A stretch of 64,000 nucleotides of DNA from positions 62,001-126,000 of the forward strand of contig NZ_QEST01000280.1 in assembly GCF_003311645.1 (NCBI RefSeq). The letters run 5' to 3'. The DNA comes from Streptomyces sp. PT12 (GTDB taxonomy: Bacteria > Actinomycetota > Actinomycetes > Streptomycetales > Streptomycetaceae). Under the pieces are notes generated by a model. The model saw only the letters and a list, made by a program, of their open reading frames with translations. It had not been told where the DNA came from and searched no databases. Positions 47,939 to 58,602 of this stretch are shown in pieces. The translations under genes and the position numbers were made by a program. Position 1 is the first letter of the stretch. Each line of letters starts with the position of its first letter.

Positions 47939-49089
47939 CGGGCGAGCACCTCCCTGGCGAGCTGGCGATAGGCCGCTGCCCCCACCGAGTTGGAGGCGTA
48001 GGTGGTGATCGGCTCGCCCGCGACCGTGGTCTCGGGGAACCTGACCGTGCGGCCGATCACCGTGTGGTACACGTTGTCGTCGAACGCCTCGACCACGCGG
48101 GCCAGGACCTCACGGCTGTGCACGGTGCGGGAGTCGTACATCGTCGCCAGGATGCCGTCGAGGCGCAGGTCGGGGTTGAGCCGCTCCTGGACCTTCTCGA
48201 TCGTCTCGGTCAGCAGCGCGACGCCGCGCAGCGCGAAGAACTCGCACTCCAGCGGCACGATCACCTTGTGGGCGGCCGTGAGCGCGTTGACCGTGAGCAG
48301 GCCGAGCGAGGGCTGGCAGTCGATGATGACGAAGTCGTAGTCGGCGGTGAGCGGTTGCAGCGCGCGCTGGAGGGTGGACTCGCGGGCCACCTCGCTGACG
48401 AGCTGCACCTCGGCGGCCGACAGGTCAATGTTGCTCGGGAGCAGGTCCATGCCGGCGACCGCGGTCTTCAGCAGCACCTCGTCGGGCGCCATCCCCCGCT
48501 CCATGAGCAGGTTGTAGATGGTGAGGTCGAGCTCCATGGGGTTGACGCCGAGGCCGACCGACAGCGCGCCCTGCGGGTCGAAGTCGACCAGCAGCACGCG
48601 GCGTCCGTACTCCGCGAGCGCGGCGCCCAGGTTGATGGCGGAGGTCGTCTTGCCGACGCCGCCCTTCTGGTTGCACATCGCGATGATCTTGGCGGGACCG
48701 CGCTCGGTGAGCGGTCCCGGGATGGGGAAGTACGGCAGCGGGCGGCCCGTGGGGCCGATGCGCTCGCGACGCTGGCGCGCCGCGTCGGGCGCGATGGTGG
48801 CCGCGTACTCCGGGTCGGGCTCGTACTCCGCGTCCGGGTCGTAGAACTGCCCGTCCGGGATGTCGTCGTAGTCGGGGAAACGGTCGGCGTCGCCGTCCGT
48901 TCGCTTACCTGCCATGGCGTTGGCGTCATGGCTGTCCGTGCTCTGATGCGCTGTCATGCTCGGTTGGCTCTGGTGGGTTGCGAAGGTCTGGACAGCGACG
49001 GAGCCCACGCCCGTCAGATCCGCGGCGTCCTCGCGCCGCTCCGGGATCCCTGGTCGTCCTCCCCCGGGAGTAATTGTCGACTCATTCAC
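47923..49089 (-). CDS. ParA/Soj-like chromosome-partitioning ATPase
   Basis: The 388-residue protein has an acidic disordered N-terminus of about 120 residues and then the ParA domain: deviant Walker A KGGVGKTTSAINLG, VDFDPQGALSVGLG, IIDCQPSLGLLTVNAL. The GTG at 49089 was chosen because AAGGAGG lies at good spacing and the VNESTITPGGG start resembles orthologues; frames further upstream are spurious. It is not next to a parB gene and heads the RHH, scpA, scpB series, so it may cooperate with SMC-ScpAB. Confidence 0.88.
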   Translation of the reverse strand: MNESTITPGGGRPGIPERREDAADLTGVGSVAVQTFATHQSQPSMTAHQSTDSHDANAMAGKRTDGDADRFPDYDDIPDGQFYDPDAEYEPDPEYAATIAPDAARQRRERIGPTGRPLPYFPIPGPLTERGPAKIIAMCNQKGGVGKTTSAINLGAALAEYGRRVLLVDFDPQGALSVGLGVNPMELDLTIYNLLMERGMAPDEVLLKTAVAGMDLLPSNIDLSAAEVQLVSEVARESTLQRALQPLTADYDFVIIDCQPSLGLLTVNALTAAHKVIVPLECEFFALRGVALLTETIEKVQERLNPDLRLDGILATMYDSRTVHSREVLARVVEAFDDNVYHTVIGRTVRFPETTVAGEPITTYASNSVGAAAYRQLAREVLARCHAE

Positions 49090-49406
49090 AAGTCGTCTTA
49101 CCTCCTTGGGGACCAGGTAACTTCTAGACAGGGTCAGCGTGGCACCATGCCGACGTTTGGCGACTCTATGGCGTGTCGGCGGTCCGCAGCAACACAATCC
49201 GCCGGACCGGCACGGATGTGTCGGCCGTCGAACATTCACTTGTCAAGGCCATAAGCCGCACCAGCGGGGCGATTCCGCCGCGTACGAATCGGCTAAAGCG
49301 CTATGTTCGCGACGAGTTGACCGCCGCGGGGCGGCGCGGCGGGGCGCGATTTCCGTGGGCGCGGGCGTGTCACGCGCGTGGCGTGGTGTGACATTCCCGA
49401 TGTTGA
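49090..49406. other. Upstream region of the ParA-like gene
   Basis: No gene is seen. It carries the leader and presumably the promoter of the parA-like operon. A comparatively AT-rich part around 49225-49310 is the likeliest promoter location. Confidence 0.35.
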
Positions 49407-49432
49407 CGCGGGGAGTTGACCCCGCGCGGGGT
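49407..49432 (-). terminator. Hairpin(s) after ald
   Basis: Two alternative stems overlap here: CGCGGGG with CCCCGCG (49407-49426) and the perfect palindrome ACCCCGCGCGGGGT (49419-49432). They lie 8 bases beyond the stop of alanine dehydrogenase. Confidence 0.65.
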
Positions 49433-49439
49433 GGCGCGA

Positions 49440-50555
49440 TCAGGCGAGCACGGCGCGCAGCTCGGTGCGCGGGAGCCCGTGGGCCTCGGCGACCGGGCCG
49501 TAGACGACCTGCCCCTCATGGATGTTGAGCCCCAGGGCCAGGGCGGGGTCGCGGCGGAACGCCGCACGCCACCCGTGCTCGGCCAGCTCCACGATGTACG
49601 GCAGCGTGGCGTTGGTGAGCGCGTGCGTGGACGTACTCGGCACGACGCCCGGCATGTTGGCGACGCAGTAGAAGACCGAGTCGTGGACCCGGAACGTGGG
49701 GGCCGCGTGCGTCGTCGGCAGCGATCCCTCGAAGCAGCCACCCTGGTCGATCGCGATGTCGACAAGGACACTGCCGGGCTTCATGCGGGACACCAGCTCG
49801 TCGCTGATGAGCTGGGGCGCCCTGGCCCCTGGGACCAGGACGGCGCCGACGACCAGGTCCGCGTCCAGCACGGCGCGTTCGAGCGCGAAGGCGTTGGAGG
49901 CAACGGTGGTCACGCGGGTGCCGAAGACCTTGTCGGCCTCGCGGAGCTTGTTGATGTCCTTGTCGAGGACGGTGACATGGAAGCCCATGCCGACCGCGAT
50001 CTGGGTGGCGTTCCACCCCGAGACCCCGGCCCCGATGACGACGGCCCTGGCGGCCGGGGTGCCGGGCACGCCGCCCGGCAGCACGCCGCGCCCGCCCGCG
50101 GAGCGCATCAGGTGGTACGCGCCGACCTGGGGCGCGATGCGGCCCGCGACCTCGGACATGGGCGCGAGCAGCGGCAGCACGCGCCCCGGCGTCTCGACGG
50201 TCTCGTACGCGACGGCCGTGGTGCCCGAGTGCAGCAGCGCGTCGGTGCACTCGGCCGAGGCGGCCAGGTGGAGATAGGTGAAGAGGACCAGCCCCTTGCG
50301 CAGCCGGTGGAACTCCTCGGCCACCGGCTCCTTGACCTTCAGCAGCAGGTCGGCCTCGGCCCACACCGCGTCGGCGTCGTCCAGGATCCTGGCGCCCGCC
50401 CTGGTGTACTCCTCGTCGGGGATGGCGGAGCCGAGTCCGGCGCCGCGCTCGATGTGGACCTGGTGTCCGCCGGTGACGAGCTCATGCACTCCGGCCGGGG
50501 TGATGGCCACGCGGAACTCGTTGTTCTTGACCTCGCGGGGGATGCCGACCTTCAC
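49440..50555 (-). CDS. ald: L-alanine dehydrogenase
   Basis: It reversibly deaminates alanine to pyruvate with NAD. The 371 residues contain [20 protein letters not shown], the substrate-binding KVKEP and LFTYLHLAA, the NAD fold [19 protein letters not shown], and [22 protein letters not shown]. The length and all motifs are normal. The start is GTG. Confidence 0.97.
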   Translation of the reverse strand: MKVGIPREVKNNEFRVAITPAGVHELVTGGHQVHIERGAGLGSAIPDEEYTRAGARILDDADAVWAEADLLLKVKEPVAEEFHRLRKGLVLFTYLHLAASAECTDALLHSGTTAVAYETVETPGRVLPLLAPMSEVAGRIAPQVGAYHLMRSAGGRGVLPGGVPGTPAARAVVIGAGVSGWNATQIAVGMGFHVTVLDKDINKLREADKVFGTRVTTVASNAFALERAVLDADLVVGAVLVPGARAPQLISDELVSRMKPGSVLVDIAIDQGGCFEGSLPTTHAAPTFRVHDSVFYCVANMPGVVPSTSTHALTNATLPYIVELAEHGWRAAFRRDPALALGLNIHEGQVVYGPVAEAHGLPRTELRAVLA

Positions 50556-50588
50556 GTTCGATCACGGTCCTTGCGTTACGTAGGGTTA

Positions 50589-50609
50589 CCTTCACCATTT
50601 TAATGAAGG
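50589..50609. promoter_or_regulatory. Dyad upstream of ald
   Basis: CCTTCA and TGAAGG arms flank a 9-base AT-rich centre 34 bases before the ald start. The position and symmetry suit an operator or a promoter-overlapping site. The binding protein is unknown. Confidence 0.5.
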
Positions 50610-50637
50610 GTGGACCGTTGTCCATCCTTGCTTTCGG

Positions 50638-52836
50638 TCATTCTTGACGGGGTTCCAGCTGTGTTTCGTAAGCATGTCCCTCTGTAGTTCCAGAGGATTC
50701 GGCCGGTGGTGCCGCGGGGGGCCTGAGGTGGGCGAGCAGGCGATCGGCGGCCTCGCGGTGGCTGTCGGAGAGCGAGGCGAGGCCCAGGCGGTCGGCGCAG
50801 TCCGCGAGCCGCACGCGCAGCGCGGCCTGGAGGCGGCGGTCCCCGATCCGCTCGGCCAGCCGCAGCGCCTCCTCCCCCGTGCGCAGCGAATCGGCGGGCC
50901 GCCCCGCGTACTCCTGGACGCGCGCGGCCTCGGCGATGGAACGGGCGTGGGCGCGGCGGTCACCCACCCTGCGGTGGGCGGCCGCGGCGGCCCGCCAGGC
51001 GCGCAGCGCCTCGTCCCACTGGCCCGTGTAGGTGAGGGCGGCGCCGATGCGGCCGTGCAGGCGGGCCTGGGACGGCACGTCGGCGCGGGACTGGGCAAGC
51101 CCGACGGCCCTGCCGTACCAGTCGGCGGCGCGGCGCCAGTCGCCCAGCTCGGCATAGGTCCCCGCGATGGACTCGAGCGCCCGCCCGACGGCCAGGGGGT
51201 CGGCCTGATCGCGCTCGCTCCTCGCCGCCTCGAGGGCGGCGCGGTAACGCTCAAGGGCCTCGGGCAGGCGGCCCGTGCGCGCGTCGATGTCGCCGAGGTT
51301 GAGATGGGCGGCGGCGCGTTCCCTGGCGAGGCCCTGGCGCTCGGCGACGCCGAGGACCAGCTCGTGCAGCCGGTACAGCTCGGGGGCCGCGGCCTCGGCG
51401 CCCCGGTGGGCGATCAGGGCGCGGCTGAGCGCGGCGACGAGCCTGCGGGCGAGGGTGTCGAGCTGGCCGTCGGACACGGCGAGGCGGGCGGCGGCGAGCA
51501 GCGGGGCGCGCCGTGCCGCGAGCCAGGTGCCCGCGGCGGTGCGGCTCTCGAAGCGGAGCGACCCCGGCAGCCCGGCCAGCCACTCGCGGGCCGGGGTGCC
51601 GTGCGGCTCGGTGACGGCGTGGCAGGCGCGCAGCAGGCGAACGGTCCGCTCCAGCATGCGGGCGCGCGCGAGCAGGATCTCGGAGGGGCGCTCCCTGCGC
51701 CGCAACAGCGCCCGCAGCAGCGGGGCGAGGCAGCCGGGGACGGCGTGGCGCGCGTCGGCGCCCCCTGGCCCTGGGACGGGGCGCAGCAGCCCCGCGGCGG
51801 CGAGCGCGGCGAGCGCGGAGCGCGCGGTGGTGACGGGGCAGCCCGCGAGCGCGGCGGCGGTGTGGGCGTCGACGACGCCGCCTGGCGCGAGGGCGAGCAG
51901 CCGGTACAGGCGCGCGACGGGGGCGGGGAGGTCCCGGTGGGCCATGCGGAACGCGCGCCGCAACGGCTCGTCGGCGGTGTCGGGCGGCGCGGGGGCGGCG
52001 CGTTCGGCGTCCTCGGTGCCCGGCGCGGTGCCATCGGCGGGCTCGGCGGCCCCGGCCAGGGCCGCCTCGTCCTCCGCCTCGTCCCCGTCGGGGTCCTCGT
52101 CGGCCGCGGCCATGCGGTGGACCGCCTCGACGACGGTGGCCTCGGGGTGGGCGGCAAGCCAGCCGGCGGCCAGCACGAGGGCGGCGGGCAGATAGCCGCA
52201 GGACTCGGCCAGGGTGTCGGCGGCGCCGGGGTCGACGGTGACGCGGACATCGCCCGCGCCGGTCTCGATGAGGCGGACCGCGGAGAGCCGGTCGAGGCCG
52301 CCGAGCGCGCAGGGCCGCACGTCGGGCACTCCGGTCAACGGGCCCCTGGCGACGGCGAGTACGAGGCAGTGGCGGCTGTCGGGGATCAGCTCGGCGAGCT
52401 GTTCGGCGCTCGCCACGTCGTCGAGGAGCAGCACCGCGCGCCGCTCGTCGAGGGTGTCGCGCAGGATCTCCGTCAGCTCGTCCTGGTCGGCCCCGGCCGG
52501 GGCGGCGACGCCCAACTCGTCCAGCAGGTCGCGCGCGGCGCGTTCCACGGGCACCGGCACGCCGCCCGGGTCGGTCAGCCGGGCGCGCAGGACGCCGTCG
52601 GGGTAGTCGCCGACATCGAGCAGCTCGGTGGTGAACTCCTCGGCGAGCGCGGTCCTTCCGGTGCCGGGTCTGCCCGCGATCAGCAGGACCCGCCCGCGGG
52701 CGGCGGGGCGGCCCGCCAGGGTGTCGAGCCCGGCCCTTTCGACGTCGGAGCGCAGCTCGGCCCGCTCGCGGAGGCGGCCGAGGAAGCGGGGTGACCCGGG
52801 GCCGCCGGTGACTGTCTGTTCGGTCACATCCGTCAC
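50638..52836 (-). CDS. NB-ARC/AAA ATPase with TPR repeats, regulator-like
   Basis: The 732-residue protein has an N-terminal STAND-type NTPase: Walker A AGRPGTGRT near 53-61, Walker B VLLLDDVASA near 137. An acidic linker (about 240-295) and a winged helix follow, then tetratricopeptide repeats from about 510 on (AAAHLNLGDIDARTGRLPEA, SIAGTYAELGDWRRAADWY). It resembles the core of SARP/LuxR-type regulators without their DNA-binding domain, so it may be a signalling scaffold. GTG 52836 is preferred for the expected VTD start; GTG 52854 is possible. It follows the Nudix gene on the same strand. Confidence 0.78.
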   Translation of the reverse strand: MTDVTEQTVTGGPGSPRFLGRLRERAELRSDVERAGLDTLAGRPAARGRVLLIAGRPGTGRTALAEEFTTELLDVGDYPDGVLRARLTDPGGVPVPVERAARDLLDELGVAAPAGADQDELTEILRDTLDERRAVLLLDDVASAEQLAELIPDSRHCLVLAVARGPLTGVPDVRPCALGGLDRLSAVRLIETGAGDVRVTVDPGAADTLAESCGYLPAALVLAAGWLAAHPEATVVEAVHRMAAADEDPDGDEAEDEAALAGAAEPADGTAPGTEDAERAAPAPPDTADEPLRRAFRMAHRDLPAPVARLYRLLALAPGGVVDAHTAAALAGCPVTTARSALAALAAAGLLRPVPGPGGADARHAVPGCLAPLLRALLRRRERPSEILLARARMLERTVRLLRACHAVTEPHGTPAREWLAGLPGSLRFESRTAAGTWLAARRAPLLAAARLAVSDGQLDTLARRLVAALSRALIAHRGAEAAAPELYRLHELVLGVAERQGLARERAAAHLNLGDIDARTGRLPEALERYRAALEAARSERDQADPLAVGRALESIAGTYAELGDWRRAADWYGRAVGLAQSRADVPSQARLHGRIGAALTYTGQWDEALRAWRAAAAAHRRVGDRRAHARSIAEAARVQEYAGRPADSLRTGEEALRLAERIGDRRLQAALRVRLADCADRLGLASLSDSHREAADRLLAHLRPPAAPPAESSGTTEGHAYETQLEPRQE

Positions 52837-52881
52837 GGGCCGAGCGTATGCCACGGCCTCCGCGGGGGCCGGTCAGACACG

Positions 52882-53529
52882 TCAGGCCGGGAACGGGCGG
52901 GCGGGCCAGGGCGCGGAGGCCGGGCGCAGCGCGTCGATCCCTTCGCCCGCGCGGGCCGCCTGGAGGGCGAGCACGCCGACGGTGAGGCACGTGTTGTGCA
53001 GGCGGCCCGCGAGCACCGCGCGGACCAGGTCGTCGACCGGGACGCGGGCGAGCCGCATGTCGAGCTCCTCGCCGTCGGCGGCGTACCGTTCGCCGTCGGC
53101 CTCGGACAGCTCGCGGGCCAGGAAGATCCGCACGGCCTCGTCGCTGCCGCCCGGGGTGGTGTAGATGTCGGTCAGCACCCGCCAGTCCTCGGCCTTGATG
53201 TGCGCCTCCTCGTACAGCTCGCGCTGGGCGGCGTGCAGGGGATTCTCGCCGGGGATGTCGAGCAGCCCGGCCGGGATCTCCCACAGCCTGTGGCGGACCG
53301 GGTGGCGGTACTGCTCGATGACGACGGCGCGGTCCCGCTCGTCGAGGGCGACCACGGCCACCGACCCGGGGTGCACCTGGTAGTCGCGGCGTGCGGTGCT
53401 GCCGTCGGGCATCACGACGTCGTCGGCCCTGACGCTGGTCTTGTTTCCGGTGAACGGGGTGGCCGTGGCGGTGACGGACCACTGCTCCGGGGTGTCGGCG
53501 AGGAAGTCGCGCGGCTGCTGCTCGGTCAT
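52882..53529 (-). CDS. Nudix hydrolase, ADP-ribose pyrophosphatase-like
   Basis: It hydrolyses a nucleoside diphosphate derivative, probably ADP-ribose. The Nudix box in the 215-residue protein reads GLLDIPGENPLHAAQRELYE followed by EAH. It has one extra residue after the first Gly and His in place of the usual late Gly, a variant I recall in actinobacterial orthologues. VVIEQYRHPVRHRLWEIPAG precedes it, as in ADPRases. It starts 20 bases after pyrG. Confidence 0.87.
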   Translation of the reverse strand: MTEQQPRDFLADTPEQWSVTATATPFTGNKTSVRADDVVMPDGSTARRDYQVHPGSVAVVALDERDRAVVIEQYRHPVRHRLWEIPAGLLDIPGENPLHAAQRELYEEAHIKAEDWRVLTDIYTTPGGSDEAVRIFLARELSEADGERYAADGEELDMRLARVPVDDLVRAVLAGRLHNTCLTVGVLALQAARAGEGIDALRPASAPWPARPFPA

Positions 53530-53549
53530 GGCCCCAGTCTGCACCGCGG

Positions 53550-55205
<1,656 letters not shown>

Positions 55206-55542
55206 GGCCAACTCGGGGCTCCCGTGGTCGTGAGGTCGGATGCGCGACGCACCCGCGTCGGAAGGCGGGATCGACGTCGCTGGGGTGCGGGGGGAACGCT
55301 GCCCTCCGGTCCACGGGCTACCAGGGTATCAGTGGAGCGAACCTAAGGTGTCGCCTAAGTGTTTCCCCTCGATCGCCTTGACATTTCAGATCGAAAGTGA
55401 ACAAGGTCACCCCCTGTTTCCCCGAGACCGCATAGGACGGGCCGCGTGCGGCCGCGCCGCGTCGTAAGCTGCTCAGACGCTCGAATGGGCGACGCAAAGG
55501 AGCACGTCCCACGGGGGCGAAGCACGTTTACGGGAGTGGCAA
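55206..55542. promoter_or_regulatory. Divergent control region, pyrG / GH15
   Basis: No gene is seen. It contains TTGACA at 55378-55383, a good -35 element although no clear -10 follows at 17 bases, and two CCTAAG copies 14 bases apart (about 55342-55361) upstream of pyrG. Confidence 0.4.
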
Positions 55543-57348
55543 GTGGCCGGGCGCATCGAGGATTACGCACTCGTCGGGGACATGCAGACCGCCGCGCTCG
55601 TCGGGCGGGACGGCTCGGTCGACTGGCTCTGCCTGCCCCGCTTCGATTCGCACGCCGTGTTCGCCTCGCTGCTCGGCACCGAGGAGCACGGCTTCTGGCG
55701 GCTCGGCCCGGCCCATGGCAAGGACGCGCCCCCGCCGCCCGCGAGCCGCAGGCGGTACCAGGGGGACTCGCTGGTCCTTGAGTCCGAGTGGGACACCTCG
55801 CGCGGCACGGTCCGCGTGATCGACTTCATGCCGCCGCGCGGCTCGGACGCCCCGCAGCTGGTGCGGATCGTGGAGGGCGTCAGCGGCCGGGTGCCGATGC
55901 GTTCGGCGCTGCGGATGCGCTTCTCCTACGGCTGGGTCGTGCCGTGGGTGCGCAAGGTCGACGACCGCACGGTGGCCGTCGCGGGACCGGACTCGGTCTG
56001 GCTCGACACCTCCGTTGACACCTATGGCAAGGATCTGACCACCTACGCCGACTTCACCGTCGCGCCCGGCGACCGGGTCGCGTTCACCATCAGCTGGCAG
56101 CCCTCGCACAAGGAGCCGCCGCCCGTCCCCGTGCCCGAGCGCGAGCTGCGCGCGACCGAGGACTTCTGGCGCGACTGGGTCGCCCAGTGCACCTACCACG
56201 GCCCCTACCGGGAGGCGGTGGTCCGTTCGCTGATCACGCTCAAGGCGCTGACCTACGCGCCGACCGGCGGGATCGTCGCGGCGCCGACCACGTCGCTGCC
56301 CGAGGAGATCGGCGGCTCGCGGAACTGGGACTACCGGTTCACATGGCTGCGCGACGCGGCCATCACGCTCTCCTCGCTGCTGCGCACCGGCTACCGCGAC
56401 GAGGCGAAGGCGTGGCGCGAGTGGCTGCTGCGCGCGGTGGCGGGCGACCCGCAGAACCTCCAGATCATGTACGGCATCGCGGGCGAGCGCGAGCTGGCCG
56501 AGGCGGAGCTGAGCTGGCTGCCCGGCTACGAGAACTCCCAGCCGGTCCGGGTCGGCAACGGCGCCGCGGGCCAGCTCCAGCTCGACGTCTACGGCGAGGT
56601 GACCGAGGCGCTGCACCTGGCGCACATGACGGGCCTGGCGCGCAACGACCACGCCAACCTCCTCCAGCTCAAGCTGATCCGCTACCTCGAGGAGCACTGG
56701 GACGAGCCCGACGAGGGCATCTGGGAGGTGCGGGGCCCTCGGCGGCACTTCGTGCACTCCAAGGTGATGGCCTGGGTCGCCGTCGACCGCACGGTCAAGC
56801 TGATCGAGGGCGGCGAGGTCGACGGGCCGCTGGAGCGCTGGCGCGAGCTGCGCGACGAGATCCACAGGTCGGTGTGCGAGTACGGGTACGACAAGGAGCG
56901 CAACACCTTCACCCAGTCCTACGGCTCGCGCGAGCTCGACGCCTCGCTCCTGCTGATCCCGCAGATGGGCTTCCTGCCGCCGGACGACAAGCGCGTGATC
57001 GGCACGATCGAGGCGATCCAGCGGGAGCTGTCCACGCTCGACGGCTTCATCCTGCGCTACCCGACCGCGGGCGACCAGGCGGGCGTGGACGGCCTGGAGG
57101 GCGACGAAGGCGCGTTCCTCGCCTGCTCGTTCTGGCTGGCCGACGACCTGGCGATGATCGGGCGAGTGGACGAGGCGCGCAAGCTGTTCGAGAAGCTGCT
57201 CGCGCTCCGCAACGACCTGGGGCTGCTCGCCGAGGAGTGGGACCCGCGCCGCATGCGCCAGGTGGGCAACTTCCCCCAGGCGTTCAGCCATGTGCCGCTG
57301 ATCGACACGGCGCTGCGCCTGACCGCCTCGGGGGCGTACGGCGGCTGA
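55543..57348 (+). CDS. GH15 glucoamylase/trehalase-type glycoside hydrolase
   Basis: It is a cytoplasmic enzyme of 601 residues without signal peptide. The N-terminal beta-domain (MAGRIEDYALVGDMQTAALV, DGSVDWLCLPRFDS) is followed by an (alpha/alpha)6 barrel with GSRNWDYRFTWLRDA, VNGAAGQLQLDVYGE-like and FHSKVMAWVAVDR-like segments, and the general-base Glu region LLAEEWDPRRMRQVGNFPQAFSH near the end. In actinobacteria this subgroup includes trehalases as well as glucoamylases, so the substrate remains open. The start is GTG after GGGAG. Confidence 0.9.
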   Translation: MAGRIEDYALVGDMQTAALVGRDGSVDWLCLPRFDSHAVFASLLGTEEHGFWRLGPAHGKDAPPPPASRRRYQGDSLVLESEWDTSRGTVRVIDFMPPRGSDAPQLVRIVEGVSGRVPMRSALRMRFSYGWVVPWVRKVDDRTVAVAGPDSVWLDTSVDTYGKDLTTYADFTVAPGDRVAFTISWQPSHKEPPPVPVPERELRATEDFWRDWVAQCTYHGPYREAVVRSLITLKALTYAPTGGIVAAPTTSLPEEIGGSRNWDYRFTWLRDAAITLSSLLRTGYRDEAKAWREWLLRAVAGDPQNLQIMYGIAGERELAEAELSWLPGYENSQPVRVGNGAAGQLQLDVYGEVTEALHLAHMTGLARNDHANLLQLKLIRYLEEHWDEPDEGIWEVRGPRRHFVHSKVMAWVAVDRTVKLIEGGEVDGPLERWRELRDEIHRSVCEYGYDKERNTFTQSYGSRELDASLLLIPQMGFLPPDDKRVIGTIEAIQRELSTLDGFILRYPTAGDQAGVDGLEGDEGAFLACSFWLADDLAMIGRVDEARKLFEKLLALRNDLGLLAEEWDPRRMRQVGNFPQAFSHVPLIDTALRLTASGAYGG

Positions 57349-57370
57349 CGCGAGGCTCGCGGTCAGCCGC
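57341..57370. terminator. Bidirectional hairpin, GH15 / GH64
   Basis: A 14-bp stem with one bulged G (57341-57354 with 57356-57370) begins in the last codons of the GH15 gene. It faces the stop of the minus-strand GH64 gene. Confidence 0.65.
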
Positions 57371-57405
57371 CGCACGCCTGGCCCGGCAGGGCGGGCGGCG
57401 AGGCG

Positions 57406-58602
57406 TCAGAACGGCGTGAGCGTCAGCGTGATCGCCGACGGCGCGCCGTCCTCGATGTACGAGGCGAAGCCCGCCACGTCGTCGAACGCGAACCCGTACG
57501 CCCGTCCGTCGACGCTCTCCTCGTGCAGGATCCGCGCGTAGTGGTGCGCGGGCTCCTCCTGGTAGAACGCCGCCGGGTCGGTGGCGGGCTGGTCGCGGTG
57601 GCTGAGGGCCGTGGTGCGGTTGAGCGCCGCGGCCAGCACCGCGGCGACGGGCCCGAGGATCCCGTCGTTGGGCGCCGCGAGCGTGCCGTCGCAGAACAGC
57701 ACGTCGCGCGTGGGCGGCCGGTCGAACGACACCGTGCCAGGGCCGGTGAACGAGAGCTGTTCACCGCTGACCCGGCCCGTGAACGCGCCCGCGTTGGTGG
57801 TCACGACCATGTCGTTCGAGGCCAGGTGGCTCCAGACCCGGTCGACATAGGGCGCGAAGTAGTCATCGGGGAACAGGCCCGCGTCCAGGCCGTGGCCCGG
57901 GGCGATGATCCGCGTCTCGTCGACCACGAGCGGCGCGAACGTGTCGTTCCCCGCGAGCGCCGAGAAGATCCGGTCCCTGGCGCCGTCGCGCAGCAGGCCC
58001 GCGGTCTGGTCGCCGTTGCCCGTGAGGTGGATCGACATGGGCACGCTGAACATGTCCACCATGGTGGTGTTACAGAACATGCCCGACGCGTTGTACGTGA
58101 ACTCCGCGCAGTCGTGCAGCACCGGGTAGTTGGGGTCGGACGACACCCAGCCCGCGGGGTAGGCGAGCGCGGGGTTGCCGTTGCCGTCCTGGAGGGCGCG
58201 GAAGCTGAGCTTGCCGCCGAGCGCGGCGTAGATGCGGCCCGACATGTGCGGCAGCGTGAGGGTGGTGTCGCCGCTCGCGGACAGGGGGATGGCGTAGTCG
58301 GTGTAGCCGTCGGGGCCGTTGTCGTCGATCGAGACCGGCAGCAGCTCGCCCTCGGGGGTGACCCTGACCTGGCGCTGGCCGTCGTTGCCGACGATGTAGA
58401 GGTGGATCGACGCGTTGTCGAACTGACCCGTGCTGTTGACCACGGTCAGCGGCAGGCCCTGGGCGGCGGTGGGGCTGGCCTTCCGGGCGACGGCCGCCCG
58501 GCCCGTGAGCATCGGGATGGCCGCGGCGGCACCCGCGGTGGCGGCGGCGCCGCGCAGCAGCGTCCTGCGGTTGAACGTCCTGCGGTTGACCATGGCGATC
58601 AC
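57406..58602 (-). CDS. GH64 endo-beta-1,3-glucanase, Tat-exported
   Basis: GH64 enzymes release pentasaccharides from laminarin and beta-1,3-glucan of fungal walls. The 398-residue protein has a Tat-type signal (NRRTFNRRTLLRGAAATAGA) and the thaumatin-like GH64 fold (LPLTVVNSTGQFDNASIHLYIVG; SVPMSIHLTG; DETRIIAPGHGLDAGLFPDDYFAPYVDRVW). The GTG at 58602 overlaps the GH16 stop (GTGA) with GGGAG in place; ATG 58593 is an alternative. It is co-transcribed with the GH16 gene. Confidence 0.87.
   Translation of the reverse strand: MIAMVNRRTFNRRTLLRGAAATAGAAAAIPMLTGRAAVARKASPTAAQGLPLTVVNSTGQFDNASIHLYIVGNDGQRQVRVTPEGELLPVSIDDNGPDGYTDYAIPLSASGDTTLTLPHMSGRIYAALGGKLSFRALQDGNGNPALAYPAGWVSSDPNYPVLHDCAEFTYNASGMFCNTTMVDMFSVPMSIHLTGNGDQTAGLLRDGARDRIFSALAGNDTFAPLVVDETRIIAPGHGLDAGLFPDDYFAPYVDRVWSHLASNDMVVTTNAGAFTGRVSGEQLSFTGPGTVSFDRPPTRDVLFCDGTLAAPNDGILGPVAAVLAAALNRTTALSHRDQPATDPAAFYQEEPAHHYARILHEESVDGRAYGFAFDDVAGFASYIEDGAPSAITLTLTPF

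Noticed and set aside
55378-55406. Sigma-70 promoter with TTGACA at 55378
   Set aside because: No acceptable -10 hexamer follows at 16-18 bases, so it was not called as a defined promoter.
55528-57375. 615-codon frame antisense to the GH15 gene
   Set aside because: Shadow of a gene with all GH15 motifs; composition is Arg/Val/Gly-rich and without motifs.
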